Shown piece after piece: positions 7,581 through 13,263 of a stretch of 15,140 nucleotides of DNA. Each line of letters begins with the position of its first letter. Position 1 is the first letter of the stretch. The position numbers and the translations under genes are program-made. The notes under the pieces were generated by a model. That model did no database searches, was not told the DNA's origin, and saw only the letters and a program-made list of their open reading frames with translations. Source of the stretch: an uncultured Oscillospiraceae bacterium (GTDB lineage Bacteria; Bacillota; Clostridia; Oscillospirales; Oscillospiraceae); NCBI GenBank assembly GCA_905205085.1, contig CAJLCG010000059.1:1-15140 (forward strand). Direction: 5' to 3'.

Positions 7581-8305
7581 ATGTGTGGGGAATCACCGAC
7601 CGTGGTGTGATCCGGACACAGAATCAGGACGCCTTTGCCCACCAGGTCCTGCCCGACGGGCGGGTGGTGGCCCTGGTGTGCGACGGCATGGGCGGGGCCA
7701 AGGCCGGAAATGTGGCCAGCTCCATGGCGGTGGACATCTTCATGCGGGAATTTTTGCAGGACGAGGGCCGCAGCGGCCTGTCGGACCGCAGCCGGATGGA
7801 GCGCCCCGCCGCCACGGCCAACGAGCAGGTGTTCCGCCGCGCCATTACCGAGCCGGACTGCGCCGGGATGGGCACCACCATGGTGGCCGCCCTGGTGGAG
7901 GAGGGAGAGGCCCTGATCCTCAACGAAGGGGACAGCCGGGCCTATCACCTCTCCGAGGAGAAGGGCATTGTCCGGGTGACCCGGGACCATTCCCTGGTGG
8001 AGGACCTGGTGCAGCGGGGTGAGCTTACCCCCGACCAGGCCAGAACCCATCCTCACAAGAATCTGATTACCCGGGCCCTGGGCGCCGACCCGGAGCTGCG
8101 GGCCGATTTGTTCCGGCAGAAGCTGAAAGAGGGAGACTTCTTGCTGCTGTGCAGCGACGGGCTGAGCAATGTGGTCTCCGAGCAGGAGATCCTGTACGAG
8201 GTGATCCACGGGGGAGAGGCGTGCACCTGCTGCCGCCGCCTGCTGGATATTGCCCTGCACCGGGGGGCGCCGGACAACGTGACGGCGGTGCTGATCCAGT
8301 GCTGA
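7577..8305 (+). CDS. prpC: PP2C-family Ser/Thr protein phosphatase (PrpC/Stp)
   Basis: This 242-residue cytosolic phosphatase has the PPM/PP2C metal-binding pattern. TDRGVIRTQNQDAF is at 7-20, DGMGG at 36-40, GMGTTMVAALV and NEGDSRAYHL in the middle, CSDGL with Asp194, and DNVTAVLI with Asp233. The conserved aspartates coordinate the two catalytic Mn/Mg ions. Flap-region residues TRDHSLVEDLVQRGELTPDQA are typical of bacterial Stp phosphatases. It should reverse phosphorylation by the kinase encoded next. Its start overlaps the rlmN stop (ATGA), with AAAGGAAG about nine bases upstream. A 69-base gap to prkC follows. Confidence 0.96.
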   Translation: MNVWGITDRGVIRTQNQDAFAHQVLPDGRVVALVCDGMGGAKAGNVASSMAVDIFMREFLQDEGRSGLSDRSRMERPAATANEQVFRRAITEPDCAGMGTTMVAALVEEGEALILNEGDSRAYHLSEEKGIVRVTRDHSLVEDLVQRGELTPDQARTHPHKNLITRALGADPELRADLFRQKLKEGDFLLLCSDGLSNVVSEQEILYEVIHGGEACTCCRRLLDIALHRGAPDNVTAVLIQC

Positions 8306-8374
8306 TGTTCTGCCGCGCCCAAACCAGTCCATTCCCAGTCCGAATGGGAAAGCCTACAAAGGAGGATATTTACC

Positions 8375-10399
8375 ATGGATCAGTACATCGGTAAATTACT
8401 CGACAATCGATATGAAATCCTGGAGCTCATCGGCGTGGGCGGTATGGCCCGGGTCTATAAGGCCCGCTGCCACCGGCTCAACCGCCTGGTTGCGGTGAAG
8501 ATCCTGCGGGACGATTTGGCCCAGGACGCCGAGCTGCGCCGCCGCTTCCACGATGAGTCCCACGCCGTGGCTATGCTGTCCCACCCTAACATTGTGGCGG
8601 TGTACGACGTGAGCCGCTCCTCCGACATTGAGTATATTGTCATGGAGCTCATCGACGGCATCACCCTCAAGCAGTACATGCAGAAGAAGGGGAACAAGCT
8701 CAACTGGCGGGAGGCCCTCCACTTTATCACCCAGATCGTCAAGGCGCTGGGCCACGCCCACAGCCGGGGCATCATTCACCGGGATATCAAGCCCCACAAC
8801 ATTATGGTGCTCCGGGACGGCAGTGTGAAGGTGGCCGACTTCGGCATCGCCCGGGTGACCTCCGGAGGACACAGCACCCTCACCCAGGAGGCCCTGGGGT
8901 CGGTGCACTACATCTCTCCCGAGCAGGCCCGGGGCAGTCACATCGACGAGCGCTCCGACCTGTACTCTGCCGGTGTGGTCCTCTATGAGATGATTACCGG
9001 CCGCCTGCCCTTTGAGGGGGATACCCCTGTCTCGGTGGCCATTCAGCACATCAACTCCATTCCGCTCTCCCCCCGGGAGATCGACCCCACCATTCCCGAG
9101 GCGCTGGAGGCCATCACCATGAAGGCCATGGCCCCCGACCCGGACAACCGCTACCCCTCCGCCGACGCCATGCTGGCCGATTTGGAGGAGTTCCGGAAAA
9201 ACCCCAACATCAATTTTGATTTCAGCGCCAGTGAGTTCCATCCGGAGGAGGAGGACGTGGACCGTACCCAGATCCACACCGTGCCTCCCCGTACCTCCGC
9301 CGGGCGCAGAGAGATGCCCGCTTCTAAGCCGGAACGTCAGGATCGGCGGGCCCGCCGCATTGAGGAAGAGGAGGACAACGAGGAGGACGAGCGCCGCGGC
9401 CCCAACTGGCCGGTGATCGGCGCAGTGGCCGCCATTCTGGTCTTTGTGGCCGCCCTGGTGTTTATTATGTTCTCTACCGTGTTCTCGGGCAGCTTCCAGC
9501 CGGGAAATACCCAGCGGGTGCCTCAGGTGACCGGCCTTCTTTACAGTGAGGCCTCCGAGGACAAGGACCTGTTGGGCGACTTTACCCTGGAGATTGTCCA
9601 GGAGAAGGAGAGCGACAAGCCTGCGGGCACCATCCTCTCCCAGGATCCCACCGCCAACAGCGCCGTGACGGCGGATACCGGCACGGTGATCCAGGTAGTG
9701 GTCAGCACCGGTCAGGCCAACGAGGTGCGCATGCCTGATGTGACCGGCCAGGATTACCTCTCTGCCAACACCCAGCTTAAGAACCTGGCCAGCGAGAACG
9801 GGCTGAACCTGAAGATCGACTTTACCACTAAGACGGAGTACAACGACGAGGTGGAAAAGGACTATGTCATCTCCACCATCCCCGCAGAGGGAGAGGCCCT
9901 CGCCGATGGGGACACCGTGTACCTGGTGGTTAGCCTGGGCAAGGATACCCAGCCGGTGGATATGCCCGGACTGCTGGGCAAAACCGAGGATATGGCCCGA
10001 AAGATGCTGGATAGCGTGGGCCTTAGCGTTGGAGGTGTGCAACACGAGTACAGCGACGATTACCCCAAGGGCCAGGTGTGCTTCCAGTCGGTGAACGAAG
10101 GCACTAAGGTGGAGCAGGGTACGGCCATTAACCTCATCATCAGCGACGGCCCCGACCCCAACAGCCAGCCCGTTCCCACGGAAGTGACCAAGGATGTCAT
10201 GTTTGCCCTGCCGGATGTGGGCGCCGTGGTCAACGTGGAGGTCTACGATTCTCAGGGCAACAAGGTCCACAGCGGCAGCTACGACACCAACCTGCAAAGC
10301 GGCTTTGAGCTGGAGCTCAAGGGAACCGGTACGCAAGTGTACAGCGTGTATGTCGAGGGACATAAGATGTACGATCAGACCGTGGACTTTGACAGCTGA
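8375..10399 (+). CDS. prkC: Membrane Ser/Thr protein kinase with PASTA repeats (PrkC/StkP family)
   Basis: The kinase domain (about 10-275) has the glycine loop GVGGMARVYKA, ATP-binding Lys42, catalytic HRDIKPHN with Asp137, DFG at 155-157 and an activation loop ending in ISPEQARG. A charged linker (DRRARRIEEEEDNEEDER) leads to one transmembrane helix near 344-370. Outside the cell there are three PASTA repeats at about 380-447, 449-523 and 526-592; such repeats bind muropeptides or lipid II in homologues. A C-terminal segment of about 80 residues (595-674) follows and is not PASTA-like. In B. subtilis PrkC also promotes spore germination. The start has a strong AAAGGAGG ten bases upstream. 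The prpC-prkC gap carries two alternative 6-bp hairpins (8329-8347 and 8332-8350). The stop overlaps rsgA by one base. Confidence 0.97.
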   Translation: MDQYIGKLLDNRYEILELIGVGGMARVYKARCHRLNRLVAVKILRDDLAQDAELRRRFHDESHAVAMLSHPNIVAVYDVSRSSDIEYIVMELIDGITLKQYMQKKGNKLNWREALHFITQIVKALGHAHSRGIIHRDIKPHNIMVLRDGSVKVADFGIARVTSGGHSTLTQEALGSVHYISPEQARGSHIDERSDLYSAGVVLYEMITGRLPFEGDTPVSVAIQHINSIPLSPREIDPTIPEALEAITMKAMAPDPDNRYPSADAMLADLEEFRKNPNINFDFSASEFHPEEEDVDRTQIHTVPPRTSAGRREMPASKPERQDRRARRIEEEEDNEEDERRGPNWPVIGAVAAILVFVAALVFIMFSTVFSGSFQPGNTQRVPQVTGLLYSEASEDKDLLGDFTLEIVQEKESDKPAGTILSQDPTANSAVTADTGTVIQVVVSTGQANEVRMPDVTGQDYLSANTQLKNLASENGLNLKIDFTTKTEYNDEVEKDYVISTIPAEGEALADGDTVYLVVSLGKDTQPVDMPGLLGKTEDMARKMLDSVGLSVGGVQHEYSDDYPKGQVCFQSVNEGTKVEQGTAINLIISDGPDPNSQPVPTEVTKDVMFALPDVGAVVNVEVYDSQGNKVHSGSYDTNLQSGFELELKGTGTQVYSVYVEGHKMYDQTVDFDS

Positions 10400-11280
10400 T
10401 GGAAGGAATCATTTTTAAGGCCCTGAGCGGGTTCTACTATGTGGATGACGGCACCGGGACCCTGACGTCCTGTCGGGGACGGGGAAAGCTGCGCCATGAG
10501 AAGGTTACCCCCCTGGTGGGGGACCGGGTGGAGTTCACCCCCCTGGACAACGGACAGGGGGCGCTGGATGCCATCCTGCCCCGGAAAAACCAGTTTGCCC
10601 GGCCTGCCGTGGCCAACATCGACCAGCTGGTTATCATTGCCTCCCAGTCCATCCCGGTGACCGACCCCTTCCTCATCGACCGGGTCATCGCCATCGCGGA
10701 GGGGAACGGGTGCGAGAGCATCGTGTGTGTGAACAAGTGCGACTTAGCCTCCGGGGAGGAGCTGGTCTCCCTGTACCGAAACGCAGGCTACCAGGCCCTG
10801 GCGGTGAGCGCCGAGACCGGAGAGGGGATCGACCAACTGCAAGCGCTGATTGCTGGCAAGGTATCTGCCTTTACCGGGAATTCGGGAGTCGGAAAGTCCA
10901 GCATTCTCAATGCGCTGGAGCCGGGCATCGCCCTGAAGACCGGAGAGGTCAGCGATAAGCTGGGCCGGGGACGGCACACCACCCGCCATGTGGAGCTGGT
11001 GCGGCTGAGCTGCGGCGGCGTGGTAGCGGACACTCCTGGGTTCTCCTCCTTTGACGTGGATAAAATGGAGCTTTGCCGTAAGGAGGAACTGGCCGGACGG
11101 TTCCGAGAGTTTGCCCCTTATGTAGACCAGTGTCAGTTCCAGGACTGTGCCCATGTGAAGGAGAAGGGGTGCGCGGTGCTGGCGGCGGTGAAGGCGGGGA
11201 AGATCGCCAAGAGCCGCCACGAGAGCTATGTGCGCCTCTACGAGCAGGCCAAGCAGATTCCCGACTGGGAACGGAAATAA
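10399..11280 (+). CDS. rsgA: Circularly permuted ribosome small-subunit GTPase RsgA
   Basis: This 293-residue protein shows the permuted G-motif order diagnostic of RsgA (YjeQ/CpgA). NKCD (G4, from 112) comes first, then VSAETGEG, then the P-loop GNSGVGKSS (160-168), then RGRHTTRHVEL and DTPGF (211-215). The N-terminal 100 residues form the OB-fold RNA-binding domain. The C-terminal zinc knuckle C245-x4-C250-x-H252-x5-C258 has the exact family spacing. RsgA acts late in 30S subunit assembly; in B. subtilis it is a substrate of PrkC, whose gene lies directly upstream here as well. The ATG shares one base with the prkC stop (TGATG) and no good ribosome site precedes it, implying coupled translation. 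It is the last gene of the operon. Confidence 0.98.
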   Translation: MEGIIFKALSGFYYVDDGTGTLTSCRGRGKLRHEKVTPLVGDRVEFTPLDNGQGALDAILPRKNQFARPAVANIDQLVIIASQSIPVTDPFLIDRVIAIAEGNGCESIVCVNKCDLASGEELVSLYRNAGYQALAVSAETGEGIDQLQALIAGKVSAFTGNSGVGKSSILNALEPGIALKTGEVSDKLGRGRHTTRHVELVRLSCGGVVADTPGFSSFDVDKMELCRKEELAGRFREFAPYVDQCQFQDCAHVKEKGCAVLAAVKAGKIAKSRHESYVRLYEQAKQIPDWERK

Positions 11281-11291
11281 ACCATCTTTTT

Positions 11292-11322
11292 GCGGAACGC
11301 CCTTGGGCGTTCCGCTTTTTTT
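11292..11322 (+). terminator. Intrinsic terminator ending the housekeeping operon
   Basis: GCGGAACGCC (11292-11301) pairs perfectly with GGCGTTCCGC (11306-11315) across a four-base loop, and seven T residues follow at 11316-11322. It sits 11 bases after the rsgA stop. Confidence 0.95.
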
Positions 11323-11324
11323 GT

Positions 11325-11352
11325 GTCAAAGCGGGGGAGCGGGCCATATACT
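11325..11352 (+). promoter_or_regulatory. Candidate mother-cell sigma (E or K) promoter for spoVM
   Basis: CATATACT at 11345-11352 resembles the sigma-E -10 (CATACAnT). With the following A it also fits the sigma-K -10 (CATAnnnTA). The -35 is weak: GTCAAA at 11325-11330, 14 bases upstream, shares only part of GTCATATT. Support comes mainly from the -10 and from the sporulation gene 33 bases downstream. Confidence 0.4.
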
Positions 11353-11385
11353 AAAGTACAGTCTGTCAGGAGGGAGGCATAAGAG

Positions 11386-11466
11386 ATGGGCATTGTGGTG
11401 GTACGTTCTCCGAAATGTCTGCGGGGACTGCTGCGGCGGTTGTTTGGCCTGCATCGGGAGCCGTGA
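11386..11466 (+). CDS. spoVM: Stage V sporulation protein SpoVM (26-residue amphipathic peptide)
   Basis: This tiny gene encodes 26 residues starting MGIVVVRSPKCL and ending LFGLHREP, the same length as B. subtilis SpoVM. It aligns to that protein without gaps, sharing Pro9-Lys10, Leu12, Gly14, Arg17, Gly21 and Arg24. Pro9 is the residue known to matter for SpoVM recognition of the convex forespore membrane. The C-terminal part forms a basic amphipathic helix (R13, R17, R18, R24). SpoVM inserts shallowly into the outer forespore membrane and recruits SpoIVA. A strong GGAGGGAGG ends eight bases before the ATG. The location after rsgA parallels B. subtilis, where spoVM follows rsgA-rpe-thiN. 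Cys11 replaces the B. subtilis Phe. Recognition rests on length, alignment and context, since the peptide is too short for strong statistics alone. Confidence 0.88.
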   Translation: MGIVVVRSPKCLRGLLRRLFGLHREP

Positions 11467-11471
11467 GTGAC

Positions 11472-11508
11472 CTCCCCCTTTCAAGCCCTGAGGGTTTGAA
11501 GGGGGGAG
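11472..11508 (+). terminator. Very strong hairpin after spoVM (terminator-like)
   Basis: CTCCCCCTTTCAAGCCC (11472-11488) pairs with GGGTTTGAAGGGGGGAG (11492-11508) over 17 base pairs, two of them G-U, with a TGA loop. It begins six bases after the spoVM stop. Only a poor T-run follows (CTTTAT), so it may act as a weak terminator or as a 3' stabiliser of the tiny spoVM mRNA. Confidence 0.6.
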
Positions 11509-11521
11509 CGCTGCTTTATGG

Positions 11522-11550
11522 ACATATTGGTCTGCTCCGGCGCATATAGT
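11522..11550 (+). promoter_or_regulatory. Candidate sigma-E promoter for the sipL-like gene
   Basis: A -35 ACATATT (11522-11528) lies 14 bases from a -10 CATATAGT (11543-11550). Compared with the B. subtilis sigma-E consensus (KMATATT, 14-15 bases, CATACAnT) this is six of seven at each element. The predicted transcript starts near 11557, giving a leader of about 50 bases before the ATG at 11609. Confidence 0.65.
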
Positions 11551-11585
11551 GTCCCAAAGCCGGATCGCCCGCCGCGGCGGGACAC
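11549..11585. repeat. Inverted repeat across the sipL transcription start region
   Basis: GTGTCCC (11549-11555) and GGGACAC (11579-11585) are perfect inverted copies 23 bases apart. The right copy overlaps a second palindrome, CCCGCCGCGGCGGG (11568-11581), so the two structures are mutually exclusive. The left arm begins inside the -10. It could be a DNA operator, or the GC palindrome could fold as a 5' mRNA hairpin. Confidence 0.4.
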
Positions 11586-11608
11586 TCAAGGAAAAGGGAG
11601 AGGACAGT

Positions 11609-13135
11609 ATGGAATTGGAATTTGACCGGGAAGTGACCCACTGCTGGGAAGTGGCCGCCAGCGGGACGGTGTGCCAGGAGGAGACCCTGGAGACCATTGT
11701 GCCTGACGCCTGTCCGGACATTCTGCGTATCGTGTCGGTGTGCGCCCAGGCCACCCTCAACGGCAAGCAGGCCCGGGATGGACTGGCCGAGGCCAGCGGA
11801 AGCATGCGGGCGGTGGTGCTCTATCAGCCGGAGGAGGGGGGAGGCCTGCGCCGCCTGGAGGCCGCGCTGCCCTTTACCAGTCAGCTGGATGCCCCGACAC
11901 TGACCCAGCATGGGATGGTGTCCGCCTGCGCCCGGGTGCGTGGGGCGGAGGCCCGGGCCCTCAATCCCCGGAAGGTGCTGCTGCGGGTGGACCTGGCGGT
12001 GGAGATCACCGCCTTCCAGCCCATGGAGCATATGTGCTGCCAGGCGGTGCTGGAGCCGGAGGAGCACAAGGTGGAGCAGATGATCGCTCAGGCGGAGACC
12101 TATCAGCTGTGTGCCGTGCAGGAGAAGCCCTTCACCTTCACCGATCAGATCCGCCTCAATGGCGGCCAGGGGGAGGGCATGGAGGTGATGGCCTGCCAGG
12201 CCCAGCCGGTGTGCGGGGAGTGTAAGCTCATCGGCAGCAAGCTCATCTTCAAGGGCACGGTGGAGCTCCAACTGCTGGTCCAGGAGGCGGGAGGGGCCCT
12301 GACCCCCTACCGGGAGTCCATGCCCTTCTCCCAGGTGATGGAGGTCCCCGGTGTGGGTGAGGGGAGCGAGTGCCAGATGGACCTGGAGCTGACTCAGGTC
12401 AGTTGCCTGCCCAGCGGGGAGGATGGCCGGAGCGTGGAGCTGACCCTGGACGTGCTGGCCCAGGCCCAGGTTTGGTGCCACCGACCGGTGCAACTTTTGC
12501 AGGATCTGTACAGCACTGCCTGGGAGACCCAGGTGACCCAGGAGGAGCACACGCTGTGGAAGCTGTTGGACCAGTCCAGCCGGGCCCAGAACGTGCGGGA
12601 GCTGCTGGAGACCGGAGCCCTGCCCCGAAGCGTAGTGGACAGCTGGGTCAATCTGGGAGAGATCACCCAGAGCCGTGAGGGGGGTGAGGTGGTCCTCACC
12701 GGGTCGGCCCTGGTGACGGTGCTCTACTTGGACGAGGAGGAGAATTTGCAGGCCTTCCAGCGCACGCTTCCCCTCAGCTGTCGCCTGGAGGCCCCCGCCG
12801 GGGCGGTGTGCCGCTGCCATTTGATGTGCCCCGGGGAGGTATTCGCTACCCCAGCAGCCGGCGGGCTGGAGGTGCGCTTCACGGCGGAGTTCCAGTTCCA
12901 GCTGCTCCAGCCCCAGCGGGCCCTGGCGGTGAGCTCGGCCGTTCTGGGTGAGCCCAGAGGGAAACAAGAGGGGCAGCAGCCTTCGGTGGTGCTGCGCCTG
13001 GCCGCTCCCGGGGAGACCTTGTGGGACATCGCCAAGGCCTATGCCACCACCCAGCACCAGATCCTCCAGGCCAACCAGCTGGAGGAGGGGAGTCTGCCCA
13101 CAGGCAAAATGCTTTTGATCCCGTCCTCCTTTTAA
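11609..13135 (+). CDS. sipL: SipL-like spore morphogenetic protein (SPOCS/DUF3794 repeats + C-terminal LysM)
   Basis: This 508-residue protein ends in a LysM domain (about 460-506, with a PGETLWDIAKAY segment and a final LPTGKMLLIPSSF). The rest appears to hold three SPOCS/DUF3794-like beta modules. Their related cores are GLAEASGSMRAVVLYQ, KLIFKGTVELQLLVQ and EVVLTGSALVTVLYLD. This order and length match C. difficile SipL, which binds SpoIVA through its LysM domain and takes the place of Bacillus SpoVID. Adjacency to spoIVA strongly supports the assignment, though other SPOCS-LysM proteins exist in Clostridia. The ATG at 11609 follows GGGAGAGGA at good spacing. A longer reading frame from a GTG at 11549 would begin inside the -10, so it is rejected. 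It contains 18 cysteines, none in the LysM domain. No signal peptide or membrane segment was seen, as expected for a mother-cell cytosolic protein. Confidence 0.82.
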   Translation: MELEFDREVTHCWEVAASGTVCQEETLETIVPDACPDILRIVSVCAQATLNGKQARDGLAEASGSMRAVVLYQPEEGGGLRRLEAALPFTSQLDAPTLTQHGMVSACARVRGAEARALNPRKVLLRVDLAVEITAFQPMEHMCCQAVLEPEEHKVEQMIAQAETYQLCAVQEKPFTFTDQIRLNGGQGEGMEVMACQAQPVCGECKLIGSKLIFKGTVELQLLVQEAGGALTPYRESMPFSQVMEVPGVGEGSECQMDLELTQVSCLPSGEDGRSVELTLDVLAQAQVWCHRPVQLLQDLYSTAWETQVTQEEHTLWKLLDQSSRAQNVRELLETGALPRSVVDSWVNLGEITQSREGGEVVLTGSALVTVLYLDEEENLQAFQRTLPLSCRLEAPAGAVCRCHLMCPGEVFATPAAGGLEVRFTAEFQFQLLQPQRALAVSSAVLGEPRGKQEGQQPSVVLRLAAPGETLWDIAKAYATTQHQILQANQLEEGSLPTGKMLLIPSSF

Positions 13136-13145
13136 AGGATAAGAA

Positions 13146-13180
13146 AAACGCGTCCCGTCTCCGGGGCGCGTTTCTTTCTG
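13146..13180 (+). terminator. Intrinsic terminator between sipL and spoIVA
   Basis: AAACGCGTCCC (13146-13156) pairs with GGGGCGCGTTT (13163-13173) over 11 pairs including one G-U, with a six-base loop and a trailing TTTCTTTCT-like tract. It starts 10 bases after the sipL stop and separates the two genes into independent units. The A-run before the stem could give weak activity in the opposite direction. Confidence 0.8.
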
Positions 13181-13194
13181 TTGGGGAGGGTCGG

Positions 13195-13223
13195 TTCTAT
13201 TTCATAGCTTATCCTCATACAGT
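13195..13223 (+). promoter_or_regulatory. Candidate sigma-E promoter for spoIVA
   Basis: The -10 CATACAGT (13216-13223) matches the sigma-E consensus at every defined position. TTCTATT (13195-13201), exactly 14 bases upstream, is a five-of-seven -35. The predicted start near 13230 leaves a leader of roughly 35 bases. spoIVA is under sigma-E control in well-studied spore formers. Confidence 0.7.
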
Positions 13224-13251
13224 GTAACGAAATACCAAGGCAAGCCAAAAG

Positions 13252-13256
13252 GGAGG
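13252..13256 (+). promoter_or_regulatory. Ribosome binding site deciding the spoIVA start
   Basis: GGAGG ends one base before the ATG at 13258, too close for initiation there, but seven bases before the in-frame GTG at 13264. The GTG start also puts the key residues at the same numbers as in B. subtilis SpoIVA. Confidence 0.7.
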
Positions 13257-13263
13257 AATGGCA

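Noticed and set aside
8396..10363. 655-codon open frame on the minus strand opposite prkC
   Set aside because: It lies wholly antisense to a kinase with every catalytic motif. High GC at third positions removes stop codons from the antisense frame, and the translation is rich in His, Val, Leu and Gly with no recognisable domain.
11321..11352. Vegetative promoter before spoVM using TATACT as -10
   Set aside because: TATACT is a fair -10, but the hexamer at 17 bases (TGTCAA) matches the -35 poorly, and the mother-cell sigma reading fits the gene's function better.
11516..13057. 513-codon minus-strand frame opposite sipL
   Set aside because: Same antisense artefact; low-complexity His/Leu/Gly-rich translation, no ribosome site recognised and no domain.
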